Shown piece after piece: positions 47,324 through 58,874 of a DNA stretch of 64,000 nucleotides. Below the pieces are notes generated by a model that was not told the origin of the DNA, did no database searches, and saw nothing but the letters and a program-made list of their open reading frames with translations. Made by a program: the position numbers and the translations under genes. Source of the stretch: Protonemura montana. Its lineage: Eukaryota > Arthropoda > Insecta > Plecoptera > Nemouridae. Where the stretch lies: contig OX387602.1 in the NCBI GenBank assembly GCA_947568835.1, positions 29,994,133-30,058,132 on the forward strand, given 5' to 3'. Each line of letters begins with the position of its first letter. The first letter of the stretch is position 1.

Positions 47324-47940
47324 GTGGTGTTTAACGACGCACTGTTTTGACATCTGGCCATGCGGCACTGGTCTAATAGCGTCGGTGTATGAGTGGATGA
47401 TAAAGATGAGGATGATGACGAACCTAACCTAGTCTAGAAGGGAGGAGGGGAAACCTGGTGCCGGCACGTAGCCTACTCTTGTCGAAGAGCACCAAGGGGA
47501 CCACCGGCTTTACGTTCCTTCCGAAGGGCGGTACAACTCGAACAGCAGGATTCCTCCACAAATCCATGCTGTCGAGAGGTTGACAAGCAAGGAAAATGAA
47601 GTTGATGTACTGTCTTTCATCCCTTCAGCCTCTCTCCCGAACAGAACTGGTCATGTGTATGATGGTCACCCATCCAATACCTGACTCAGGGCAGTGTTGC
47701 TTAACTTTCATCCCTCCAACCTCTCTCCCGAACAGAACTGGTCATGTGTATGATGGTCACCCATCCAATACCTGACTCAGCGCAGTGTTGCTTAACTTTC
47801 ATCCCTCCAACCTCTCTCCCGAACAGAACTGGTCATGTGTATGATGGTCACCCATCCAATACCTGACTCAGCGCAGTGTGGCTTAACTTCGGTGATCTAA
47901 CGAGAACCGGTGTTTCCAACACAGCAAACCGTTCGGTTTG
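47324..47940 (-). mobile_element. 5S rRNA-headed SINE, copy 8, with trimeric head
   Basis: A full minus-sense copy from tail (GTGGTGTTTAACGACGC) to the 5' end (ACACAGCAAACCGTTCGGTT). Like copy 1 it has three head units in exact 91-bp steps (boundaries 47612, 47703, 47794, 47885). Confidence 0.85.
47612..47884 (-). repeat. Three tandem 91-bp units of the 5S-like SINE head
   Basis: The two later units (47703 and 47794) are almost identical to each other. The body-proximal one (47612) is slightly diverged (CATCCCTTCAGCC, GACTCAGGGCAG). Confidence 0.85.
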
Positions 47941-49860
47941 ACGGATAGGAATTTGGTGATTTTTGTTATCGGGAAAATGCAGACATTGGAACGATTATTG
48001 CGTTTGGCATCATTGATTTCGCCATCAAATTGTTGAAAACATAAAGTCGATGAGTAACCTCATTCTCAGTCCTTTGAATTAACAACGTAAAATGGTTGAC
48101 AGGAGTAGGATGTGTGTCGTCCTGTTCAATTTTAGGCTAGGCTATAAGCTCTTCGACAGCCATCGATACATTGACGGGAAGCTTCGGACCAACGCCTGAA
48201 AAACTGACGTGGTCTGCAAATTTGAATGTACTATTGATCAAATACAAATTCAATACAATACAACGCCAACGGGCTGCACCTTGAAATAAACACATTTTTC
48301 GTTAGCGGGAATTTCAATGGCATGCTGATTTTTACTATGACATCGACCAATTTTACCATTGGATTCATAAACCAATAGGACAATGCAGAGGAGAGATATT
48401 GATATGGCTAGCCAAAATCAACCATACGGCGAGGAAATTTACTTGCGAATGTGGTACCTACTATCGTTGATTGAAATCTTGAAACGTTTCTCGCTTTGTG
48501 TTACTATCTAAATAATATAAAAAAATACAGAAATGCCTGCATTACAATTGGTGCCTTAGTGTGGGATCGTAAATTATATAGTTTCCAGCGTTCGGAAAAT
48601 TTGCGTTTTACTGCTGATCTCTGAAATTTGGTGCCGTATTTTGGTTTGCGGCGCGTGGGATCAACAATAAAGTGGATCAAACATTTCGAGCTACCGAGGT
48701 GCCGATTCAAATCAGCAAACCTCTCCCTAATGGTTACTTCAACTACATGTGAGGGAACAGAAATCTGGGACTTTAGGGAAACTCAGCTGTGATTTTGTAT
48801 CAAGGAAAATTTAATCGGAGTATATATTTTCTTTAGCAACTTCTTGTATGCCTTTTCTCTCTTTGGTCAAGGCGTCCAGGTAGCCAAGGTTTGCCAAGTT
48901 GCTATTTGATGGTAAATGTATGAATGAATAGGTATAGATATTATGATTTGTGATATATAAGAACTACGCTCCCGTTCGGTAATAGATTCGAAAAACATTG
49001 AATCTAGCAGCGTAGTCTGAAGAGATTCATAGAAAATATACATTCAAAGTATTCAATCTAAACCACAGATTGTGAATGCAGTCCATCAGAAAACATAACT
49101 TGAAAATATCAGGTATGAAATTTCATTTATTTCATTATAAATTATTTTGTTACATTTGTATAAAAATAATACTTAGTTTATTAACATCGTATAAATTCGT
49201 TGATTTCTCGTCGAAGTCGTTGAACAAGGCTACTCCAAATCACCGACGACAGGTGCCTGTCATTCACAGAGCAGACCGTTTTCCTCGGTGGAGGCGATCA
49301 ACTAACAGTCGAGCAATAAATTAAATCTGTGTAGCCCTTTTCAAACGTCACTTCGAGAGATCGTTCGTACCCTAATTGCCATGGTAACTTCGAATTGACT
49401 TGATGACGAGGAAACCTACAGATCTCGATCTAAACTTAGCATTTCCTTGTGTATTTGCTGTGACGTCATTGGTCTGCCTCACTGGCAAACCTCTATCGTC
49501 CTTGTCGTTCTCTTTCATTAGGCTTAGCTCTGGTGGCTGGACTGACAACTTCATCATCTGGCTCGTTCTGACACTGTGCGACCTGTCTTTACTGTAGGTG
49601 CCAAATCTCTTTTGTGTCAAATTCTAACCGAAAAATTATGAATCGGAAAAAATACTTTCTATTCAGTTTTGTGGTAATTTTCAGTAAGTATGTATTAATG
49701 GTCTTTTTAACTTAGATATTTGCAACAGCATTAAAAAACAATTTAAATGGTGTCAAATAACCGTACAGAATATATTTCTGACCGCAAAATAATTACCCCG
49801 AGCCCTTCAACGACAAAGTGTCGACCACCGAAAACCAAACCATCTCTCATAGTCGCATTC
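47941..49860. other. Spacer downstream of gene F
   Basis: No gene seen. It contains ATTGCCATGGTAAC at 49374-49387, similar to the palindrome at 33558. Confidence 0.3.
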
Positions 49861-52800
49861 TTAGTAAGGTCCCTGCTCTCCCTTTCCGTTTCCGGGTCCT
49901 CCGGCCGCGGGGTACGCGCCATCGGCTTGCTGGTTGCTGTCGTCGCCGCCCTCGTAGCGGATGGTGGGCATGTAGCCTTCAGCGTTGGCCACATAGTCGA
50001 CGATCTGTGTGCGGCCGTCGGGAAGGAGTACGTGGTAGGAGCCGGACGCCTCATCACCCTGACGGGACTCACGATGACCGAAGTCGTTGCCAGACTCGGC
50101 GTCTTGAACCTCGTACGAGAACTCGTAGTTGGCGGGCTCCTGGAACAACAAGAGAGGCGTTAGATCGGGGGCAAAAAGTCAGGTGCACCTACTGAAAATT
50201 GCTTGACCTATTTCCTATGATCGATGATTCTCGTGTGCATGCAGTTAACAGCATAGTTAGTTATTATCTGCAAAAACGGTGCAATTTTGACGGGTAATTT
50301 CGGTTGGTCATGGCTTTTCTTGCTAAAAAGTTAGCCAGGTCCTGGGGCAAGTATCGCCTACGCGAGCACCGATCCTAGGCATAACATTACCCTGCCACTG
50401 GAGCCTTGAACCTTTGCAAAGGAGCGGTCACTCTCCCTAAATTCCATGATCACAAGAATTCGAAGCAACTACACCGGCCCTTTGTGAAGGGTGTTCGCTC
50501 CTGCTGCTAGCTGGATTGCTAGTTGGCTTCATGAATACAGAATGTTCAGGTAAGATGCTACAATGATTCACTCTTGCGAGCAGTAACCCTGCAGCTGAGC
50601 ACGTAACCAACGTGGTACAGACCATTACAACAACGCTAGTAAAGAATGCCGTAACCGTCACATGCATTGTTTTATAGTAATAACTCCAGTTTAGTATCGT
50701 AAGTCAACATTGCAGTTCAAGAAAAAGTGGATTGGTCTATGTCATGACTCTGCACTTTCTAGCTATAGACGGTTATTGTGGACGGGTATTGTGAACGGGT
50801 ATCGGTTCAGATATTGGTTCAGTCCAAATGTCAACTCACAGACTGCGCGTCATCGTCCTGGCCGTTGCCTCCTTGGCCGCGAGCGGCGTCGTATCCCTGG
50901 AAGGCGTCGTTCTGGGCCGGAGCACCATACTGCGACGACGGGGCGGCACCGTTGGTGCGGGGTGCTACGGCGTTGCGGTTAGCGGCGACTGCCGGGGCGC
51001 CGTACTGCGAAGAAGGCGCAGCGGAGTAGGAGCGGGGGGGAGGGGCACCACCGGACTGCTTGCCGGAAGCTCCATTTCCGTTGCTACGAGCGGGGGCTCC
51101 GTACTGGCTAGATGGGGCTGCATTTCCGTTGCTACGAGCGGGGGCTCCGTATTGGCTAGAGGGGGCTCCGTTTCCGTTGCTACGGGCGGGGGCGCCATAT
51201 TGGCTAGATGGGGCTGCATTTCCGTTGCTACGGGCGGGGGCTCCGTATTGGCTAGAGGGGGCTCCATTTCCGTTGCTACGAGCGGGGGCTCCGTATTGGC
51301 TAGATGGGGCTGCGTTTCCGTTGCTGCGAGCGGGGGCTCCGTACTGGCTAGATGGGGCTCCATTTCCGTTGCTACGAGCGGGGGCGCCGTACTGGCTAGA
51401 TGGGGCTGCGTTTCCGTTGCTGCGAGCGGGGGCTCCGTACTGGCTAGAGGGGGCTCCATTTCCGTTGCTACGAGCGGGGGCGCCGTACTGGCTAGAGGGG
51501 GCTGCGTTTCCGTTGCTACGAGCGGGGGCTCCGTATTGGCTAGAGGGAGCTCCGTTTCCATTGCTACGAGCGGGGGCTCCGTACTGGCTAGAGGGGGCTG
51601 CGTTTCCGTTGCTACGAGCGGGGGCACCATAGGACGTTGAGGGGGCTCCATTTCCGTTGCTGCGGGCGGGGGCGCCATATTGGCTTGACGGGGCTGCGTT
51701 TCCGTTGCTACGAGCGGGGGCTCCGTATTGGCTAGATGGGGCTGCGTTTCCGTTGCTACGGGCGGGGGCTCCGTATTGGCTAGATGGGGCTGCGTTTCCG
51801 TTGCTACGGGCGGGGGCGCCGTATTGGCTAGAGGGGGCTCCGTTTCCGTTGCTGCGGGCGGGGGCGCCATAGGACGATGATGGGGCTCCGTTTCCGTTGC
51901 TGCGGGCGGGGGCGCCATGTTGGCCAGAGTGGCCGCCATTGCCGCTGCTGCCAGTGGGGGCGCCGTACTGGGTCGACGGGGCTCCGTACTCGCTAGCGGG
52001 GGCGGTGGCGTCGAAGGCGGCGGGGGTGCCGTACTGCTGGGACGGCGCGTCGTTTCCGAAGTCCGAGGGAGCGCCGTACTGCTGCGAAGGAGCGTCGTTA
52101 CCCCTGCTTGGTGGCAGGTATCCCCTCTCTGGGGGCGGCTCGGCCATCACGCACGCAACGGCCAACGCAACACACACGAAGATCATCTGCAACCACGAAC
52201 ATGGAGGTTGTAAGGGAACGCATCGCGTCATTGCTTTGCTTGGTTCGGGGGCCTGACGTCCCACCAAAAGTCGCTAGCAATTAAAAGACAACAGCGACAT
52301 CGATGTGCCTCGAGTTTGTTTTCTAGATGTATGGTCGACTCCTTTTATAGCAGAGCGAAAGTGAAGTGGTCAACAAAGTGCGCCCTCGATGCTTGTGTTT
52401 ATAGGGTTTATATGTATTTATGTGTTTATCGCAATGTTTATAGCAGTTTTAGGGGATAATTTTGACTTTGATTTGAATACATTATTGCTTTCTCTACTTT
52501 GATGGTTTCCGTCCCGTGGCGTGCAGGTTTTGAAAGAGCAATAGAGACTCCGTGGTATTGACTACCCCGTGGTATTGTCTAATCCGTTAAATTTACTTCA
52601 ATCTTTGACTTTGACGGAAATTCTGCCAAGTTAAGGTGTGTTTGGACACGGTTCAGGTTCACCACGTTAACTTGCCCGTGCATTCATCTCCCCGGTGTTG
52701 AGAGCGCTAACCTATGTTACAGACTTGCACCCAGCATCCCATTGATGATGGTCGATATATTATTGGCATCACCTATTTGAGATGCATTTGTATTGGAAAG

Positions 52801-52944
52801 TGCTCAAGCATTGCAATTCTGATTGGATGAATTTACTTTAAAAATCTTATGAATTTCAATAATTTAATTTGTATTAATTGTATTCATTGATTGAATTACT
52901 TTGCTTTACGCACTCTGCTATACGTGATCACCTACCTTAGCCAT
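49861..52944 (-). CDS. Cuticle gene F: long pro-resilin-like protein with APARSNGN repeats
   Basis: Exons 52936-52944 (Met-Ala-Lys), 50840-52186 and 49861-50139, phase-0 introns, predict 544 residues. The signal peptide (MAKMIFVCVALAVACVMA) is followed by EPPPERGYLPPSRGNDAPSQ. After several QQYG(A/T)P units come 18 copies of YGAPARSNGN(A/G)APSSQ (48-bp DNA unit); the last twelve alternate A and G strictly. More SSQYGAPA units and GQDDDAQS close the exon (donor GTGAGT). Exon 3 opens EPANYEFSYEVQDAESGNDF with the RR-2 domain, nearly identical to D and E. It ends early in EQGPY where E continues into repeats. The acceptor CTGGTTGCAG lies directly before an in-frame ATG at 52186, which could be a start. 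I choose the MAK exon because a cluster-type promoter sits 58 nt upstream of it. Confidence 0.87.
51065..51929 (-). repeat. 48-bp coding tandem repeat with a 96-bp higher order in gene F
   Basis: Eighteen 48-bp units encode ARSNGN(A/G)APSSQYGAP. Two carry variants (APSSSY, APSTSY). From the seventh unit to the end, A-type and G-type units alternate, a 96-bp dimer repeated six times. Confidence 0.9.
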
Positions 52945-53001
52945 ACTGCGTCAATAAAATTTAACAAACTCGATGATCTACTAAGAGATGCACTCTTCGA
53001 C

Positions 53002-53036
53002 TGATGATTCAAATGAAGACGCTCCTCGTATTTATA
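53002..53036 (-). promoter_or_regulatory. Core promoter of cuticle gene F
   Basis: Minus-strand TATAAATA starts at 53036 and TCATCAGTC has its A at 53002, 34 nt downstream. Confidence 0.75.
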
Positions 53037-55095
53037 CTCGCTGCGTCGCGGTACCGCGGTGTGGTTACCCCCGCGAAGAGGACGATATCTGCACGGCGAT
53101 TAGAATGTGGAGTACGGCAGATGATCTTCTTGCGTCACCCGCCGCATGCCTAGCGTGCCTTGGCCGTCCACGCTCCTCGATGGACCGCTGCCCTTGCTCA
53201 CTTACTTCTCCGAGTCGGCCAACGGATGGTTGCGACTGGAGACCAGTCGCGATGTAGCTCTAGCGGAAAGATATGCCAGTGTGATGATGACAAACAATTT
53301 GATTTGGCTTTGAGTCGCGACAGTTTAATTTTCCAGCCCCACGTTTGGGGGGAAACTTTTTGTCCGTTCGCAGCTCGTCACGGGCGAAAGCTGTTTAAAT
53401 TGTCACGTGGCTATTTGGTAATAAGATCTACAGAAAAAGACAAAATTCAGCTTTAAGTGTTACAATTCAACGCACTTTAGGATGGAATGGAGTAGTGGTT
53501 CAGAACCACAAACAGATGGTCGTGTAGTTAACGAATTTACTCTGTTATCATGGACTTTTGCTTCTAGGTCAAAGCTACATTTTGGGACCAAACCTCCATC
53601 AATACAGAGCGAAACCGTCAAAAAACACCACAATACTCAAGGTAATCTCACGTTTGTAGTAAGAATGTTGACGTCGAATAAGTGCTGTGATTATGTGTGG
53701 ACTTTGCGTAAGATAATTTAGCACGCACGAAATAAGGAGATTCCCGCGTAATGCGTTTTATATGCGTGAGTGATGGACAGACATAACCCTACGCTAGAGT
53801 CGGCAACAGTTTGTCACGAGCACCTTAGCAGAAGCTTCTTTTAGGAATTTCATTCAAAAGCGCAATTCGATTTCTTTTGCGAAACATATTATAAGACTGA
53901 CAATTTATTAGGTAATCAAAGAGTGTGTTATGTAGAGTTCAAATTGGTATGCGCACATTTCCTTGATAAGATTGCTTGATTCACAAATCAACGTTAGCAT
54001 AGTAATCCAACCATTGATTTCATTTCATTTTCAAGGGTATATCGATGGCACATTACATGAAGGTCAAAACGGTGAACGCAACACAAAAAATCCTCAAAAT
54101 GTCAGAAAAACTATTAAAATATGTGTTTCAAAGCTGGTTTGCTGCTAACCTGCAGCTCATAATCGAGCTGAGGAAGAAACGATACGGCAAACGTGTGGTT
54201 AAAATTAAACGAATCAACCCCAAAAACCCAGTTGGACCTTCGTGAGACTTCTAAACGTCAAGTTATAACATCTTCTACACCACTTTATCCAAACGATTCA
54301 TAGAAAATTTCCACAAAACATCGCAACTCGCCAGTTGCTCAGAAACGTTTAAAGGGGGGGAAGGGTTATTTTACCACACTATCAAACACCCACGCTGACG
54401 CTATTTCGTGGTTATTCCGCCAATCTGCGACCCGGCACCGGCACTGGCACCGGTTGGTTCTTCCATGTCTTGAAATATTAGACCCTTGCACGGATGTAGA
54501 GTAACAAGCACGACGCCCACGTCCCATCATCTTCCTCGAAGAACACAAGGCGATTACACACATCTCTCGTCGATAACCGATTTCACGTAACAAGAAAATC
54601 ATTCTAATAGCTTAATTTTAATTAAATTACACTGTTTTAGTGGCTAATCAAAGATTATTCAGGGTAGAGAACGTGAGTGTTGCTCTGCAATCGTTGGCAA
54701 GAGCTAAACCAAGACCTTGTTTCGAATTTATCATACTTTCCCAGAAGGTTATACAGTATTACTATGCACACACATTCGATCAGCTGTTCCTGTTGTTAAA
54801 ACGCCGCGGATCGTGAGTGCGCCTCTTGATCGTTATGCAAAAATTAGCTCGGCTCGATACAAGAACATATGGCGGGCGCATTGTTCCCTTGTTACGTGCA
54901 ATGAGATAATCATGCCATCTTCTGGTGCACTCGTCCAATTTGTCTGACTGCCGAACGGTTGCCCGTCGCTCCTTGGTCTGGTTGCACACGTGAGCATGCG
55001 AGCATATGTGGTCCATCAGGAGTTTCGATATCGGCAGAGGTTTTAATTTATAAAGATATTTTATTTTATTTTGTGGAAAATAGATTGGATAACGA
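53037..55095. other. Spacer between genes F and G, first part
   Basis: No recognised gene. A basic 66-residue frame at 54045-54245 has no family I recognise and no splice or promoter support. Confidence 0.3.
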
Positions 55096-55250
55096 AAACT
55101 ATTTGAACTGGGTTTTGAATGCTAAGTAAAGGGCTACTAAATTTCCCAGTCGAGCTGCAAATTTCGTAGCCCTTTACTTAGCATTCAAAACCCAGTTCAA
55201 ATAGTTTTTCTTAAAACTAGTGCTAAGGATAAATCAAGTAGACATGAGTC
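55096..55250. repeat. Penelope-like terminal repeat, foldback copy
   Basis: AAAACTATTTGAACTGGG...GGGCTACTAAATTTCCC (55099-55148) is answered by its inverted copy at 55158-55206, with about 10 nt between. The right side continues with sequence matching 38967-39005 inverted (GCACTAGTTTTAAG complement). Confidence 0.6.
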
Positions 55251-57307
55251 TAAAAACCATCATAGATTGGATAACATGTTTACAATATCGAGTTCATGTG
55301 TTATTTTTTCTATTTTAACCATCTATCAGCATTGATAATTATCTCATTTCGTAATTTTAATTTTTTCTATTTTTATATATGCTTTTTCATATAATTTCTC
55401 TGTGCATCTCCCTAAAGTTTTCTTCAAATCTAATTTGTTGTACTTCCCAATCATCTCCCCGCTAATCACCTCCATGTCACTGGGGATTGAACTGACCGGC
55501 AATCGCTTTTACTTATTATTTCCAATAACCGACATCGAACCGAATTGCACGATGTGCAAGTGTGGATTCCAGTGAAATCACAGACGACTTCTGAAAGCCC
55601 CGTGCATACCTCGCGTGGCCATAACGTGCACTGAAGAGCATAAACCATATGATTAAACCGACGCTGATCATCATAATATCAGAACATTAATAGCAGAGCT
55701 CTAATTTTCTCATCACACACGGCCGCGTTTAATTATTGCCGTTCACTCTTCAAAGTGCCAAATACTTTATGGCACAACATAAAGTGCAATTAGACCCAAT
55801 TACAAATGGGAGGGGGGGGGGGGCTCTTATGCGCGCGATGAGCGCTGGTTTCGCAATGCCGCGCAGATCGTGGTGAATGAAGCACCACCTTTCATTACCG
55901 GCTGACGTTGATGCACAAACCATGCATGTGGAATCTAGAATCTGCATGCAGAGTCGACGAGATGTGCATGGTGCAAGCAGTTAGCCGCAGCTGCGTTTCC
56001 CGAAAGCAAGCCTGGCGTCGCTGATAAAGCAGACTCCAGCCGGAAATCTCGGTGGTAGTCATCCTGTCCATCTCATCGTTTTCCGGTCCTAGCCGACCTT
56101 GCATCGACAGTATCGACACAACTGCCTCATTTCCTTCTTGTTGCTTCCTGTTGACTACCAGCACGCCACGTACTTCGGTATCGCCTTAAAACCGTCTCGC
56201 ACCCGAGACCTCGCGAATGCGTCCCATCTTCTGTGGTCGATTCACACACGGGACGTCGTTGTCGTTACCTAACAGCCGACTCGGAATGAGTATATTCCGT
56301 GAGTCTCAGGCGGCAAGCTTTGAGCACAGGAGCAAAGGAGAGAGAGCTAGACGGTGCATCCCAGCTTGCCAGTCATGCCATGTTGATGACCGGTCCCAGA
56401 AGAGGGTTACAGGATTGTTTGTTGCTCATTGACGGCGTCTGCCGTCGCTGCTTTTGTTTCACAACGTTTCTGTCGTAATCTGGAGTGAACTTGACAAAGA
56501 GTATGTCCCATATATTGTAATTGTTTGCTTCGACACTTAGTGCTCAAGTGCAAGCACTCGTACCAACTGCACTCGGCTGCACTCGGCTGCGAGTGCGCAC
56601 TGAGAACTGGGTTGAGAGCCACCCACCCTTCGCAACGGAGTAAACTCGAAATGCTCCAGTTTGTGTTGCACAATTGTCGCCCACGCAGGCGCGTTCGTGC
56701 TCCTCTCCACTCGCAAGACAATGTCGCCACTGGGATTGCCGTCTTCAAAAAAATGACAGCGTTGTATACCCATGCTTGCAGCAAACACTTTGACGCCCAA
56801 CGGCCGGCAGAATGATGTATTAGCTTCAAAAGTATAACATTTCGGGCGAGCATATCGGCATCACTCACTAAGCATGTGCTCCAACGGTGACAAGGGCTAA
56901 CAAAGACTGCACTGAACAAAATAAGGAAAAGTTGGCGACCGCGTTCTCATATTTATTGACGATAATAAAATGTGTTTAATGTTTACGGTAGAGGTAACCG
57001 ATTTTTATCAACTTTCTTAATCTAGTAAGGAGGTTCGTCTAAACAGAAGCGAGGAAACCAGTGGGTTCTTGCTGTGGGATACGCGACCTTTCCACTTAGG
57101 TGCTTGAAAGCGTTCTCTAAGTTGATATGTGATGGTGACAGTCCTGAAATATTCTGGCCTCCAGCGCTGGCTTCAGATGGGCGATCACCGGACCATGGCG
57201 GGATAGAGAAGCATTCCGTGTGATGCTGAGGGGCCGACATTGCCGTTAAGTGGGCCGTACAACTTCAATTAAACAGCAAGGAAAGGAAGCTAAACTGTAA
57301 AAAGTTG
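55251..57307. other. Spacer between genes F and G, second part
   Basis: G-run near 55811. No gene or recognised repeat seen. Confidence 0.3.
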
Positions 57308-57380
57308 CAACCAAACCGGGAGACGAACCCGGGACCTCCCAATTGCCGGTCGGGTGCTCTACCAACTGAGCTATCCGGTC
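57308..57380 (-). tRNA. tRNA-like sequence, anticodon position GGC, probably not functional
   Basis: The cloverleaf folds: D arm AGCTCAGTTGGTAGAGC, anticodon stem CCCGA/TTGGG, T arm CCGGGTTCGTCTCCCGG. The acceptor stem pairs over 7 bp with three G-T pairs. The anticodon would be GGC (Ala), a reading normally absent from eukaryotic nuclear tRNA sets, and position 33 is C instead of the invariant T. A tRNA-derived repeat head or pseudogene is more likely than a working gene. Confidence 0.5.
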
Positions 57381-58585
57381 ACACATATTCCAGTTTTCGT
57401 GGGGTGGGACAAGGGATCCCCTCAAAGGGGTAAGAGGCCGAGGCGACTCGTATGGACGACTTCTTATAGCAACTCTAGAATAGGATGCTAACTGCTAAAC
57501 AAAGCCAAACAGCAAGTGTCATCTGTATTTCGAGACTAATCGATAAATTTTAATGAAAAATATCAAATTCCAGAAAACGACATTTTATTTCTTTGCTAGG
57601 GATTAGAGTTTTAAAATCTATAAAACTCTGAATCTCTTGCTCAACTCGCGTTCTTCAAATCCAAAACAATTTGTATGCTCTGCACTTGTATTATCACCGC
57701 GAGACAGAGAGGATCGTGGCAAATCATGAGAAGATCTTATGACCTCTTAAATACATAACATTTGTCTTCAAAAACATTCATACAATCAACACCATTGCTC
57801 ATTGCCCGCTAACACAACCTACCTACCTACTCGGTAATTCTATATCAATTTCAACCACCGACAACAAATCGCTCCTTCATCACTTTCTCACTTTAAAACA
57901 AAGCAAGAAAACACGATTTTTCATTCCTCACGTCGTCGTCGTCCCCCCCCCCCACCCCCCCACCACCTCCATGCAAATCGAAACACCGAAGAATTCACAA
58001 AGACGCAATGACACGTTTGAAAGAAGCTCGCCTCCGACTCATAACCTCCGAGATGACAGCTGTCATCGAAAGTGAGCGTATCATTATCTTCGACGACAAG
58101 TTGACACTTCCCTAGGCAAGCCTCTGTTGGGCCGTGCCACGGCAAGGCTCCAAGGGGGCGTAGGTGGTGGTGTGCAACCCGCTGCCCGCACCCTGCTCCT
58201 GGTGACGTCACGCGAAGATGTCGAGGACATGAAGAAGAGTGCGGTACTGTTAATGAAAGGAACTCCAAGAAGCGGTGATTAATGGCCTCACCGCCAATAG
58301 GGTATCAGCCGTGATTCTTTGATCAGACAATTAATTGCTAATTGCTCTGGAACTACTTTACGGTGATTGGATTTCTTCACTCATAAACCGGGGATTAGCG
58401 AACCTGGCGCGTGATTATAGCAACTGAATCATAATTGTTAGCACCTCCGTCGAAGGATTCGAGTGCAGTGATTGCGATCCATTTAAAAAAACAAAAACAA
58501 GTGGGATTTAAATGATGGTGGAACGGGAGTGATATGACTTATACCTATTAAATATGAGATTACAAATCAGGAATAAACATCATGG
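57381..58585. other. Spacer downstream of gene G
   Basis: C-run near 57943-57967. No gene seen. Confidence 0.3.
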
Positions 58586-58591
58586 TTTATT
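58586..58591 (-). terminator. Polyadenylation signal AATAAA of gene G
   Basis: Minus-strand AATAAA about 285 nt after the gene G stop. Confidence 0.45.
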
Positions 58592-58874
58592 ATTGCTCTT
58601 GTACATCTTCTAGTTTTTACATTAAATACAGAATCTATTTGTACGCTACATAATAAACCTACATTCTTCTACGGCGGTATATCAAAAAGCAACGAGAAAA
58701 TTAGAGTAGTAAATCATTCTTGGGCAATGATTTCACACGAATCTTCTCTCTACATAAAGCATCCAGCGCGTCTTTCATCAGGTAGTTTCATGATACAATT
58801 GTTACACAGAGAGCCACCATTTCCCCGACCACTCTTTCGTTGAAAATCACAAGTTTCCGTAATCCGACATAGTT

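Noticed and set aside
50828..51640. Long plus-strand frames opposite gene F
   Set aside because: Same effect from the 48-bp repeat in gene F; no signal peptide or domain logic.
54045..54245. Basic 66-residue frame
   Set aside because: No recognised motif, promoter or splice context; may be chance or transposon debris.
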